The translations under genes and the position numbers were made by a program. From an uncultured Pedobacter sp. (GTDB lineage Bacteria > Bacteroidota > Bacteroidia > Sphingobacteriales > Sphingobacteriaceae), in NCBI RefSeq assembly GCF_946480185.1, contig NZ_CAMLIG010000056.1, positions 1 to 10,159 on the forward strand: a DNA stretch of 10,159 bases. Reading direction: 5' to 3'. The notes beneath the pieces were generated by a model. It did not search any database, was not told where the DNA came from, and saw only the letters and a list, made by a program, of their open reading frames with translations. Positions 1 through 6,661 of this stretch are shown here, piece after piece. Within the stretch, counting starts at the first letter, position 1, and every line of letters begins with the position of its first letter.

Positions 1-171
1 TCGAAGAAAATAATAAACAACTATTCTTAGCCGCTTAAACCGAACTCACGTTAAAATAAATTATAGAGAAGCTATCCCAAGCCAAACATCTTCCGCTCTT
101 GTGGTAGCTTAGTGACGCTTTTTTCTAACATCATTAATAGATTAAACAAATGTCGAAATGTAGTCTCATCA

Positions 172-204
172 AATCAAGATGTTTATTGGCTTAACATGTT
201 GATT
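172..204. repeat. Imperfect inverted repeat (hairpin)
   Basis: AATCAA (172-177) and ATGTT (179-183) pair with AACAT (193-197) and TTGATT (199-204). The stem is 6+5 bp, interrupted by one G/G mismatch (178/198), around a nine-base loop. No T-run follows on either side, so it is not a standard terminator. It lies 12 bases from a larger hairpin at 217-268, and together they may be a structured transcript or a small palindromic element. The function is unknown. Confidence 0.55.
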
Positions 205-216
205 ACCAATTAGTAA

Positions 217-268
217 CGTCATTATCAGCGCGTCTTTTTCCCTGTTTTAAAAGACGCCATGAATGACG
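217..268. repeat. Long imperfect hairpin, 18 paired bases
   Basis: The outer arm CGTCAT (217-222) pairs with ATGACG (263-268). TCA (225-227) pairs with TGA (260-262). The inner arm GCGTCTTTT (230-238) pairs exactly with AAAAGACGC (249-257) around a ten-base loop. Small internal bulges separate the three helices. No T-run follows on either strand, which argues against an intrinsic terminator. It could be a palindromic repeat or part of an undescribed small RNA. Only the pairing is visible. Confidence 0.6.
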
Positions 269-314
269 CTTATAAATATTGAGGTTTATTATATAATTTG
301 GTAAGGCTTAAAAC

Positions 315-351
315 CAAAAAAGCCTCCAAATCATATGATTTGAAGGCTTTT
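315..351 (-). terminator. Intrinsic terminator of tRNA-Asp
   Basis: On the minus strand AAAGCCT (344-350 read in reverse) and CAAATCAT pair with their complements at 319-334. This gives 7 bp, one mismatch (326/343), then an 8-bp palindromic top (327-342). On the minus strand a run of six to seven T follows at 321-315. It lies 21 bases past the 3' end of tRNA-Asp and is oriented to end that transcript. Confidence 0.85.
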
Positions 352-371
352 GCACATTTTTGAAATGTAAT

Positions 372-448
372 TGGCGGAATGGACGGGACTCGAACCCGCG
401 ACCTCCTGCGTGACAGGCAGGCATTCTAACCAGCTGAACTACCACTCC
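372..448 (-). tRNA. tRNA-Asp (anticodon GTC)
   Basis: Read on the minus strand, this 77-base gene folds as a complete cloverleaf. The acceptor stem GGAGTGG pairs with CCATTCC (one G-U pair). The anticodon stem CCTGC/GCAGG encloses loop CTGTCAC with anticodon GTC. The T arm is GCGGG-TTCGAGT-CCCGT. The discriminator base is G, as expected for aspartate tRNA, and the CCA end is encoded (complement of 372-374). It lies downstream of prfA on the same strand, but a strong promoter at 511-541 and its own terminator at 315-351 indicate a separate transcript. Confidence 0.97.
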
Positions 449-510
449 GTTTGGTCAAAAATTTATATTAAATTTTCAATTTTATTACCCTTACATTGCG
501 TTAGGGAGTG

Positions 511-541
511 CAAATATAGACAAAAGGATTTAACTCCAAAA
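511..541 (-). promoter_or_regulatory. Bacteroidota-type promoter for tRNA-Asp
   Basis: Read on the minus strand, TTTTG (541-537) is followed after 18 bases by TATATTTG (518-511). This is an exact match to the Bacteroidota -7 consensus TAnnTTTG at close to the usual spacing from the -33 TTTG. Transcription would start near 504-506, giving a leader of roughly 55 bases before the mature tRNA. The -33 box lies about 20 bases past the prfA stop, so prfA and the tRNA are probably separate units. A perfect AT-only palindrome (540-559) overlaps the prfA stop and could act as a weak prfA terminator. Confidence 0.7.
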
Positions 542-557
542 TTTATTTTAAAATAAA

Positions 558-1631
558 TTATTCTCCGTTTCCTTCTTTTAGTTTTTCTGCGTTTTCTGCA
601 AACTGTAAGGCCTCTAAAATCTCCGTTAAATCTCCGTTCATTACAGCAGGTAAGTTATAAGTAGTCAGTCCAATACGATGTTCTGTAACCCTTCCTTGCG
701 GATAATTGTACGTTCTAATCTTTGCCGAGCGGTCTCCGGTAGACACCATTGTTTTTCTTTTGCTGGCAATAGCTTCGTTATGTTTTGCAAGTTCACGTTC
801 GTATAATTTGCTACGTAACATCTCCATTGCCCGCTCACGGTTTCCCAATTGCGAGCGCTCAATTTGACAAACCACCACAATTCCCGACGGCCTGTGCGTC
901 AACTGAACTTTAGTCTCCACCTTATTCACATTTTGCCCACCTGCACCACCAGAACGCGAAGTCTGCAAATCCACATCAGCAGGATTGATATATACGTCAA
1001 CTTCTTCAGCTTCAGGTAAAACCGCTACAGATGCCGCAGAAGTATGCACTCTGCCTTGTGTTTCCGTTTCCGGCACACGCTGTACACGGTGAACGCCAGA
1101 TTCATATTTTAAAACTCCGTAAACATCCTCACCAAGCACCTTAAAAATAACTTCCTTATAACCACCGTTGGTACCTTCAGTAACCTCTAATGTTTCGCAT
1201 TTCCAGCCTCTACCTTCGCAATAGCGTACATACATACGGTACAAATCACCGGCAAAAATTGCGGCTTCGTCACCGCCTGTTCCACCTCTAATCTCTACAA
1301 TCGCATCCTTTTCGTCACCTTCCTCTTTTGGGATCAGCATCAAACGAATCTTGGCCTCTAGCTCCTCTTTTTGTGGCAAAAGAGCATCCAGTTCTTCTTT
1401 GGCCATCTCTCTAAACTCCTGATCTTTTTCAGTCGCCAAAATATTTTTGTTAGATTCAATATTGCTCACCACATCTCTGTAAATAAAATACTGGTTCACA
1501 ATCAATCCTAAATCTTTATATTCCTTGCTCAACTGCGCAAAACGCTTCATATCCTGCGTTACTTCAGGGCTGCTCAGCTGAATCTCTACATCATCCCTAC
1601 GTTGCTTTATCGCTTCTAATTTCTCTAACAT
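558..1631 (-). CDS. prfA: Peptide chain release factor 1 (RF1)
   Basis: Cytoplasmic class I release factor that reads UAA and UAG in the ribosomal A site and triggers hydrolysis of peptidyl-tRNA. The 357 residues match the usual RF1 length (about 360). Visible parts are an N-terminal helical domain (about 1-100), the core beginning [13 protein letters not shown] (about 112), the stop-codon tripeptide P187-E188-T189 (the RF1 PxT type; RF2 would have SPF), and the catalytic GGQ at 231-233 within [15 protein letters not shown]. Glutamate in the middle of the PxT motif differs from the Ala/Val I recall in E. coli-like RF1, but the context is clearly RF1. The start is ATG with an A/T-rich leader and no strong ribosome-binding site. 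It follows the lpxH pair on the same strand after a 131-base gap holding a structured element. Confidence 0.97.
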   Translation of the reverse strand: MLEKLEAIKQRRDDVEIQLSSPEVTQDMKRFAQLSKEYKDLGLIVNQYFIYRDVVSNIESNKNILATEKDQEFREMAKEELDALLPQKEELEAKIRLMLIPKEEGDEKDAIVEIRGGTGGDEAAIFAGDLYRMYVRYCEGRGWKCETLEVTEGTNGGYKEVIFKVLGEDVYGVLKYESGVHRVQRVPETETQGRVHTSAASVAVLPEAEEVDVYINPADVDLQTSRSGGAGGQNVNKVETKVQLTHRPSGIVVVCQIERSQLGNRERAMEMLRSKLYERELAKHNEAIASKRKTMVSTGDRSAKIRTYNYPQGRVTEHRIGLTTYNLPAVMNGDLTEILEALQFAENAEKLKEGNGE

Positions 1632-1650
1632 ATTATTTTTTGAAAATGTA

Positions 1651-1666
1651 CCGGCAAAAAAGCCGG
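1651..1666 (-). other. Small GC hairpin upstream of prfA
   Basis: CCGGC (1651-1655) and GCCGG (1662-1666) form a 5-bp stem with a six-base loop that is all T on the minus strand. It ends 20 bases before the prfA ATG. The T-run is in the loop and not after the stem, so it is not a standard terminator. It may be part of the same repeated element as the structured motif at 1692-1757, or a prfA leader hairpin. Confidence 0.4.
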
Positions 1667-1691
1667 CAGGTTCTGTGTTCTTGGGTTAATG

Positions 1692-1757
1692 CAGTCCCGC
1701 TATCCGTTCATACGCCATTGGCATTAATCACCAGGCCGGTATCCACTGCTATCGGGT
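1692..1757 (-). ncRNA. Structured intergenic element, Flavo-1-like (copy 1)
   Basis: Read on the minus strand, CCCG (from 1756) closes against CGGG (to 1696). Inside is a near-symmetric internal loop, GATAGCAGTGG opposite GAACGGATAG. The apical hairpin has ATAC/GTAT, GCC/GGC and TGG/CCA pairs. The half-sites GATAGCAGTGGATAC and ACGGATAGCGGG resemble elements commonly scattered in Bacteroidota intergenic regions. From memory they recall the Rfam Flavo-1 motif, but I could not check this. A second diverged copy is at 8322-8397. The element starts six bases after the stop of the exported-protein gene and precedes prfA on the same strand. Confidence 0.5.
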
Positions 1758-1762
1758 TTAGA

Positions 1763-2605
1763 TTACTCAAGTACATGCAAAACACTCAATTTTTTAACCG
1801 ACCACAAAGTTAAATCTTTTTCTCTTAAAATGATGAGCCTGTTAAACCTAAGCGTGGCTTTTTTAAATGCCGAAGAGTCCGGCAGCGGGATTTCTTTTAA
1901 ATCAAAAGTTTGGTAGTTATAACTCATCAGTTTGTTGTCTTTTGTGAAATAGATGTTGTTATCATCCACATCAAAATTGGTTTTTGGATAAACCGCGGCT
2001 GTTTTAACAAAATTCCCGTACTTGTCAAAAATACGGATGCCTGCTGTAGTATCGTTAATATAAACCTGTTGGTCGTCCGTTAGCATAAAATTTGCCTGCA
2101 TATCAAACCCGTTTCGCTGGTAAATATTTCCGCTTTTTAAATCATCTACAAAATAATTGGTGAGTTTTCGCAATTCGCGGTTAATTTGGTCATAAGCCCA
2201 AAAGCCATTGTTATTGGCAGATGCAATTAAAGAAATCTGGATGTCCGGATTTTGGTTAAAAGTGTATTTACTAATCTCGCTTAGGTTATTGTTAAGCACC
2301 ACCACCTCTTGGTAGGCCGGATAATATAAAATCACTCTTAAGGGGTCGGTTACATCTAATTGCGCAATCTCACCGTAAGATTTGTTGGTGTAATTCCATA
2401 AAAACTTTCCGTTTGGATTAAACTTTAAAAGTTCGTTTTTTGGCGTCACAACAAATAAATTTCCTAAATTATCAACTGATGCAATTTTAGCAAGCGTATC
2501 TATTTTAGCAATTAATGTGTATTCTTGGGCATACAGGTTCTCTCCTCCGTTAAACAGAAGGAAAATAAAAATGTGTTTCAAAAATATTCTGGCTATTTTT
2601 TGCAT
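1763..2605 (-). CDS. Exported beta-propeller-like protein, unknown function
   Basis: A 280-residue protein with a clear signal peptide: K3 and R6 at the N-terminus, a hydrophobic stretch at 7-18, and a probable cut after A26 in LYAQE. The mature part has no recognised catalytic motif. It shows repeated short beta-strand patterns such as DNLGNLFVVTPKNELLKFNP (about 45-64), NGFWAYD and GIRIFDKYGNF. These suggest NHL- or WD-like blades sampling a periplasmic or outer-membrane ligand; this is inferred from pattern only. Its ATG overlaps the lpxH stop by one base (TAATG), so the two are translationally coupled. The coupling hints at an envelope role, but no direct link to lipid A can be shown. It is probably a conserved Bacteroidota hypothetical protein. 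Confidence 0.85.
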   Translation of the reverse strand: MQKIARIFLKHIFIFLLFNGGENLYAQEYTLIAKIDTLAKIASVDNLGNLFVVTPKNELLKFNPNGKFLWNYTNKSYGEIAQLDVTDPLRVILYYPAYQEVVVLNNNLSEISKYTFNQNPDIQISLIASANNNGFWAYDQINRELRKLTNYFVDDLKSGNIYQRNGFDMQANFMLTDDQQVYINDTTAGIRIFDKYGNFVKTAAVYPKTNFDVDDNNIYFTKDNKLMSYNYQTFDLKEIPLPDSSAFKKATLRFNRLIILREKDLTLWSVKKLSVLHVLE

Positions 2606-3366
2606 TAAATCAGTTCAGGTTCAAAACTTTTTAGTTGGATATCGTTGCCATCAAAAACGGCATAAGTTGTAAAATTTACCCATTCGCCTAAATTAATGTA
2701 TGTCGCATTTTCTACTTCAAATTTTATAGGGAAATGCCGATGACCTATAATTAAGTAATCAACTTGTCCAAATTTTTGTTTGAACTGTTGATAATAACTA
2801 ATCAGCCAATTTTTTTCATAGTCGGTTTGGCGTTCACCATGTTTTTTATTGCCTGCAATTCTGCTTTTCTGGCTCCAGTAGTTTGCTATCCCCACTCCAA
2901 AATTCGGATGCAATCTTGCAAATAGCCATTGGCAAAATTTGCTTCTAAAAAACTTCTTCAAAAGTTTATAGGCATTATCTCCTTTTCCTAAACCATCGCC
3001 ATGGTGTAAAAAGAAACGTTTTCCATTCAGTTCTAAAATCAGCTCATCACTAATAATGGTAGCGTTTAACTCTTTTTTAAAATAATCGAAAACCCACATA
3101 TCGTGGTTCCCTTTAAAGAAGTAGAGCTTAATACCCGCGTCACTCAGTTCTGCCAATTTTCCTAAAAGTCTGATATAACCTTTGGGTACAACGGTGCTGT
3201 ACTCAAACCAAAAATCAAAAACATCGCCCATTAAAAAAACAGTATTCGCATCTTTTTTGATAAAATCTAACCAAGCTACCAGTTTAGCTTCCCTAGCTCG
3301 GCTGCTATCGTAGTTTGGTGCACCTAAATGAAAATCTGATGCGAAATAATAATGCGTTTTCTCCAT
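2605..3366 (-). CDS. lpxH: UDP-2,3-diacylglucosamine diphosphatase
   Basis: Metal-dependent hydrolase that converts UDP-2,3-diacylglucosamine to lipid X and UMP, the fourth step of lipid A synthesis, at the cytoplasmic face of the inner membrane. Numbered from the ATG at 3366 (253 residues), the calcineurin-like motifs are D11-F-H13, G47-D48, G86-N87-H88-D89, H121-H122-G-D-G and G208-H-R-H211. Spacing and the FDFWFEY and HRHFP segments fit LpxH well. The frame could open two codons earlier at TTG (3372), but ATG at 3366 is the better start. Related metallophosphoesterases remain a lesser possibility. It is first in a two-gene unit with the downstream exported protein. A 13-bp inverted repeat lies 10 bases upstream of the start. 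Confidence 0.9.
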   Translation of the reverse strand: MEKTHYYFASDFHLGAPNYDSSRAREAKLVAWLDFIKKDANTVFLMGDVFDFWFEYSTVVPKGYIRLLGKLAELSDAGIKLYFFKGNHDMWVFDYFKKELNATIISDELILELNGKRFFLHHGDGLGKGDNAYKLLKKFFRSKFCQWLFARLHPNFGVGIANYWSQKSRIAGNKKHGERQTDYEKNWLISYYQQFKQKFGQVDYLIIGHRHFPIKFEVENATYINLGEWVNFTTYAVFDGNDIQLKSFEPELI

Positions 3367-3747
3367 TGGCAATAAATATGATTTAAAATTATGTAAAATA
3401 TGTTTTTAAATCATATAAATATCAATTTGGATGATGTTTGCTATTGAATTAGTCGGTAAAAATTAGGGTGTAAGTACTAAATTCTTTAGAATGAAATGCA
3501 TGGCAGAAGAAAGCTGAAATCTATTTATGAAACCAAATCTAAACGTTATAAAACATTCTAATCAAGTAATTAATATGGTAAACAATTCCCATTATCCACG
3601 GAGTTATTTTTGTAAGTACGGTTTCAAAAACAGCTAGTATCATCACATTTATTTTAACAGGTAAACACTTGTGCTGGTAAAATAAAAATTGTGCCGAATT
3701 ACATAAAATGCTTTGAATTTTTTTGTAATTGATTGGTTTATAGGAAT
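3367..3747. other. Intergenic spacer between lpxH and the Fe-S carrier
   Basis: AT-rich spacer without a credible gene. A 73-codon minus-strand frame here begins at a TTG inside the terminator stem and has no family features, so I do not call it. Contents are the inverted repeat at 3376-3416 and a single near-match to a DnaA box, TTATCCACG, at 3592-3600. No DnaA-box cluster is seen, so there is no case for an origin here. The lpxH promoter should lie in the left part, but no close match to TAnnTTTG with a spaced TTTG is visible. Confidence 0.6.
3376..3416. promoter_or_regulatory. 13-bp inverted repeat in the lpxH upstream region
   Basis: ATATGATTTAAAA (3376-3388) and TTTTAAATCATAT (3404-3416) are perfect inverted copies separated by 15 bases. 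The inner end is ten bases from the lpxH ATG on the minus strand. As RNA it would form an AU-only hairpin close to the ribosome-binding region. As DNA it could be an operator. No T-run or GC content supports a terminator. Function is inferred from position only. Confidence 0.45.
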
Positions 3748-3779
3748 AAAAAAGTGCCAACCTTTTAAGGTTGGCACTT
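3748..3779 (-). terminator. Intrinsic terminator of the Fe-S carrier gene
   Basis: AAGTGCCAACCTT (3752-3764) pairs perfectly with AAGGTTGGCACTT (3767-3779), a 13-bp stem (11 bp if the loop is opened). On the minus strand it is followed by a run of six T (3753-3748). It lies 24 bases past the carrier's stop codon and matches that gene's orientation. Confidence 0.9.
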
Positions 3780-3803
3780 ACAAATCAATCAAAAATAAAA
3801 AAC

Positions 3804-4154
3804 TTAAACAGAAAAACTTGTTCCACAACCACATGTACTACTTGCGTTTGGGTTGTTAAAAACAAAGCCTCGGGCATTTAAACCTTGCTGAAAATCTACT
3901 TGCATCCCAGCAAGATAAAGTCCATGAGCCTTGTGCATAAAAACTTTAATTCCATCAATATCATATTGGCTATCACCTTCTTTCGCCTGGTCAAAACCTA
4001 AAACATAACTCATCCCAGAGCAACCACCCCCTTCAACTCCTAAACGTAAACCAAATGATTCATCTAGTTCCTGTTGCGACATTAGTTTTTTAATCTCTTT
4101 TTTTGCACCCTCTGTTAAGGTTACCGGTGCAACAGCTTCTATTGTGTTGGTCAT
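3804..4154 (-). CDS. A-type iron-sulfur carrier (IscA/ErpA/SufA family)
   Basis: Cytoplasmic protein of 116 residues that accepts Fe-S clusters from a scaffold and passes them to target apoproteins. The three conserved cysteines are present: C45 in GGGCSGMSY, and C108 and C110 in the C-terminal STCGCGTSF. The strand pattern between them (GLRLGVEGGG, GFVFNNPNA) is that of the HesB-like fold. IscA, ErpA and SufA cannot be told apart from sequence alone, and no isc or suf genes are adjacent, so no gene symbol is given. It is transcribed alone, with a promoter element at 4172-4179 and a strong terminator at 3748-3779. It is divergent from the membrane protein at 4241, with 86 bases between. Confidence 0.93.
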   Translation of the reverse strand: MTNTIEAVAPVTLTEGAKKEIKKLMSQQELDESFGLRLGVEGGGCSGMSYVLGFDQAKEGDSQYDIDGIKVFMHKAHGLYLAGMQVDFQQGLNARGFVFNNPNASSTCGCGTSFSV

Positions 4155-4171
4155 AAAAATAATTTAATATT

Positions 4172-4179
4172 CAAATATA
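4172..4179 (-). promoter_or_regulatory. -7 promoter element of the Fe-S carrier gene
   Basis: On the minus strand TATATTTG is an exact match to the Bacteroidota -7 consensus TAnnTTTG. It ends 17 bases before the ATG, implying a very short leader of about 10 bases. No clear TTTG is seen at the -33 position, so the call rests on the -7 box and its location. Confidence 0.5.
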
Positions 4180-4240
4180 CAGGAAAATGTAGATTTTTGT
4201 TTTTAAATAAGCTTATTTTACCCCCAATTTACATTACAAC

Positions 4241-4768
4241 ATGGATACTACCGCTTTCTTTTTAGATATTTTAAAATACACCCTTTCGGGCATTTTTGTT
4301 TTTTTTACTGCTTATTTCATCCTCAAAAATCATTTCGATTCTTATTATAACCTAAAAGAGTTAGAGTATAAAACAATGGTTGTAAAAGACGTTTTGCCTT
4401 TAAAACTACAAGCTTATGAAAGAATGACGCTTTTTGTTGAGCGTATTAATCCTAGTAATTTGATGGTGCGTTTACATCAGCCGGGCATGTCGGCAAAAGA
4501 AATGCAAGCTTTAGTTTTAGCCGAAGTAAAAGCCGAATATCAACACAATATCTCGCAACAGCTATACATTAGTAATGATGCTTGGGACATCATAAAAAGA
4601 GTAAAAGATGATACCATTGGTTTAATTAATCACGCTATAGGAGTTTTACCTCAGGATGCTTCTGCCGTTGAGTTAAGCAAAGCCCTTTTTGTTAAGTTAG
4701 AAGAATTGGAAGATAACCCTTACGATTTGGCACTTTTGGTGATGAAGAATGATTTAAAAGATCTATAA
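4241..4768 (+). CDS. Single-pass membrane protein, unknown function
   Basis: A 175-residue protein I cannot assign to a function. Residues about 7-28 (FLDILKYTLSGIFVFFTAYF and onward) form one hydrophobic membrane helix. The rest is soluble, charged and probably helical, with heptad-like stretches around 34-70 (LKELEYKTMVVKDVLPLKLQ) and an acidic C-terminal part (LEELEDNPYDLALLVMKNDL). The lysine-rich flank after the helix suggests the C-terminal domain is cytoplasmic. No catalytic motif or cysteine pair is visible. It is probably a conserved Bacteroidota family of small membrane-anchored proteins. It is divergent from the Fe-S carrier and 198 bases from the nucleotidase gene. The ATG at 4241 fits the start of the membrane helix, and upstream only a loose promoter-like TAGATTTTTG is seen. 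Confidence 0.85.
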   Translation: MDTTAFFLDILKYTLSGIFVFFTAYFILKNHFDSYYNLKELEYKTMVVKDVLPLKLQAYERMTLFVERINPSNLMVRLHQPGMSAKEMQALVLAEVKAEYQHNISQQLYISNDAWDIIKRVKDDTIGLINHAIGVLPQDASAVELSKALFVKLEELEDNPYDLALLVMKNDLKDL

Positions 4769-4966
4769 ACATAACATTTCCTCCAAAGTCCACAATAACG
4801 AGTTTTTAGGATACAATAATGTAACAAAAATTTGATGTCCTTTGTGCTTATTCAAATAAAAGAATACGCAAATTTGAGAAGAATTAAATAATCTTTGCAA
4901 GGTTGCTGATGTTTGCATAAGTATGTATTGTATTTCCTTGCCTTATTGATTCTAAAAAAGCACAAA

Positions 4967-5707
4967 ATGCAAAAAACAATTTTAAACTTTTGGCTTGTAG
5001 CTTCTCTTTTTTTAGGAGCCTGCAGTCAACAGTTGCGTATCAGTAAAACACAAAAGCAGCTTTATCCAATTACTGTTGCAATAACACCAGATTCCGCAAT
5101 GGAGGCTTTTGTTACGCCCTATCGGCATAAGCTAGATTCGGTAATGAATGATGTGGTCGCTGTTTCTGCAAAAGAAATCCAAAAAGACAGACCAGAGGGG
5201 CCACTAAACAATTTTTTTGCCGATGCCATGTATCAAAGCGGAAAAGCTTGGAACCTTAAGTTTGATTTTGCATATACCAATTACGGAGGTTTAAGAATTT
5301 CGCTGCCTAAAGGCGAAATCTATCGCTATAAAATTTTTGAGCTGATGCCGTTTGAAAACGCCGTTACCCTTGTTAACTTTAAAGGGGATGATATACAAGC
5401 TTTTTTTGATTTTATGGCAGCCGGTGGAGGAGACCCTATCTCGGGAGCAACTTATGTTATTGACGGAAAAAGAGCTACTGATATTGTAATTAACGGACAG
5501 CCTTTTGATAAAACCAAAAACTATGTGGTTTTAACTTCGGATTATATGGCAAACGGTGGCGATGGCGGAGCAATTTTTGGTAAAGCAATAGCCCGAACAG
5601 ATTTAACCTACAAGTTAAGAGATGCCTTGTTCCTTTATCTTGAGAAAAAGCAAAAAGCCGGAGAAAAATTAAACCCTGTTAACGATGGAAGAATCAAAAT
5701 TAAATAG
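4967..5707 (+). CDS. Lipoprotein: 5'-nucleotidase C-terminal domain
   Basis: A stand-alone substrate-binding domain of the UshA/5'-nucleotidase family (Pfam 5_nucleotid_C type), 246 residues from the ATG at 4967. An in-frame TTG at 4913 would add 18 residues, but only the ATG start puts the signal peptide at the N-terminus. That signal has a hydrophobic core and lipobox LGAC with C19 as the lipid-modified residue, indicating a Sec-exported, signal-peptidase-II-processed lipoprotein. Family motifs are NNFFADAM (about 81-88), NYGGLR (105-110), MPFENA (127-132) and SDYMANGGDG (191-200), the last containing the usual GGDG. It lacks the metallophosphoesterase domain, which is encoded by the next gene and overlaps this one by 23 bases. 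By family knowledge this domain positions nucleotide for hydrolysis and is not catalytic alone. Confidence 0.9.
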   Translation: MQKTILNFWLVASLFLGACSQQLRISKTQKQLYPITVAITPDSAMEAFVTPYRHKLDSVMNDVVAVSAKEIQKDRPEGPLNNFFADAMYQSGKAWNLKFDFAYTNYGGLRISLPKGEIYRYKIFELMPFENAVTLVNFKGDDIQAFFDFMAAGGGDPISGATYVIDGKRATDIVINGQPFDKTKNYVVLTSDYMANGGDGGAIFGKAIARTDLTYKLRDALFLYLEKKQKAGEKLNPVNDGRIKIK

Positions 5708-6632
5708 AAGAAGATTTTTGAAAACCGGATTCTCAGGAGCAGCAGTGCTTGCTTTAGGTTTAAACAGCGAAAGTGTTTTCGCAAAAGACGATTTCAAGAA
5801 ATTAACCATCCTACATACCAATGATGTCCACAGCCGCATTGATCCTTTTCCGCTTGACGGAAGCATAAATGCTGGTAAAGGTGGCGTTTCTCAAAGAGCA
5901 GCATTAATAAGTAAAATCCGGGCCGAAGAGAAGAACGTTTTGCTGTTGGATGCGGGTGATATTTTCCAAGGTACGCCTTACTTTAATTTATGGGGCGGCG
6001 AGCTTGAAATTAGAATGATGAGCATGATGGGTTATGATGCTTCAATTATGGGGAATCATGATTTTGACAACGGAGTAGAAGGCTTTGCGAAGCAGTTGCG
6101 TCATGCAAATTTCCCTATCATAAATTCAAACTACAATTTTGCCGACACGCCTATGGAAGGGGAATCTATACCTTATAAAATCTTTGAGAAACAAGGATTA
6201 AAAATTGGCGTTTACGGACTTGGGATACAGCTGGATGGCTTGGTAAACTCCGTTCAATACGGCAATACAAAATACCTAAATCCGGTTGAAAAAGCCCTTA
6301 AATATGAAAAGGAGCTTAAATTGGACCATAAATGCGATTTGGTAATTTGTCTTTCCCATTTAGGATATAAATACAAAGAACAGAAAATTTCTGATGTAGT
6401 TTTAGCCTCAAACCTTTACCATACCGATTTAATAATTGGTGGCCATACACACACCTTTTTAACAACACCAGATACCATCATAAATAAAAATGGTAACGAA
6501 ACTTTGGTCAATCAAGTTGGCTTTGCTGGGATAAATTTAGGTAGGATAGATTATGTGTTTTCAAGTAATAATTCAAAGAAAGTAAGCTATACTTCTGCCT
6601 TAGAGGTGATTGAAAATAATTTCAAAATATAG
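5685..6632 (+). CDS. Tat-exported 5'-nucleotidase metallophosphoesterase domain
   Basis: The catalytic half of a UshA-type 5'-nucleotidase, 315 residues. A twin-arginine signal is present at once (NRRRFLKTG, R8-R10, then a hydrophobic stretch at 15-27), which supports the ATG at 5685 inside the upstream gene. Dimetal-site motifs follow in order: T-N-D46-V-H48, D89-A-G-D92, G123-N124-H125-D126, S214-H215 and G243-H244-T-H246. The protein ends after the catalytic domain, so the C-terminal substrate domain of a full enzyme (about 550 residues) is missing and is supplied by the preceding gene. The 23-base overlap points to coupled translation. The likely role is periplasmic hydrolysis of nucleotides to nucleosides and phosphate. 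Other phosphoester substrates (sugar nucleotides, cyclic nucleotides) are possible. Confidence 0.92.
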   Translation: MEESKLNRRRFLKTGFSGAAVLALGLNSESVFAKDDFKKLTILHTNDVHSRIDPFPLDGSINAGKGGVSQRAALISKIRAEEKNVLLLDAGDIFQGTPYFNLWGGELEIRMMSMMGYDASIMGNHDFDNGVEGFAKQLRHANFPIINSNYNFADTPMEGESIPYKIFEKQGLKIGVYGLGIQLDGLVNSVQYGNTKYLNPVEKALKYEKELKLDHKCDLVICLSHLGYKYKEQKISDVVLASNLYHTDLIIGGHTHTFLTTPDTIINKNGNETLVNQVGFAGINLGRIDYVFSSNNSKKVSYTSALEVIENNFKI

Positions 6633-6661
6633 TTTTTTTAACCGATTTTTTTTTGAATCTT

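Larger units (their letters stand above)
1..314. other. Intergenic region with hairpins, no supported gene
   Basis: No convincing coding region is visible on either strand. A plus-strand frame is open from base 3 to a TAA at 36-38 (EENNKQLFLAA). It could be the tail of a gene beginning left of the window, but eleven codons are too few to judge. The rest is AT-rich and holds two strong inverted repeats, at 172-204 and 217-268, listed separately. The word GACGC recurs at about 114, 253 and 265. No transposase remnant or RNA gene is recognisable before the tRNA. Confidence 0.6.

Noticed and set aside
3..38. End of an upstream gene on the plus strand (eleven codons and TAA)
   Set aside because: It is too short to distinguish from chance; mentioned only in the intergenic note.
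188..198. Shared word GCTTAACATG between the left region and the tandem repeats at 8440 and 8528
   Set aside because: It is a ten-base match with no similarity on either side, so probably coincidence.
371..556. Plus-strand frame of 61 codons
   Set aside because: It runs antisense through tRNA-Asp and starts at TTG; its reading is simply the tRNA complement.
3592..3600. DnaA-box-like TTATCCACG as a sign of oriC
   Set aside because: It is a single site one base off the consensus, 3 kb from dnaA, with no cluster and no AT-rich repeat array.
3539..3760. Minus-strand frame of 73 codons
   Set aside because: It starts at a TTG inside the strong terminator of the Fe-S carrier gene and shows no family features.
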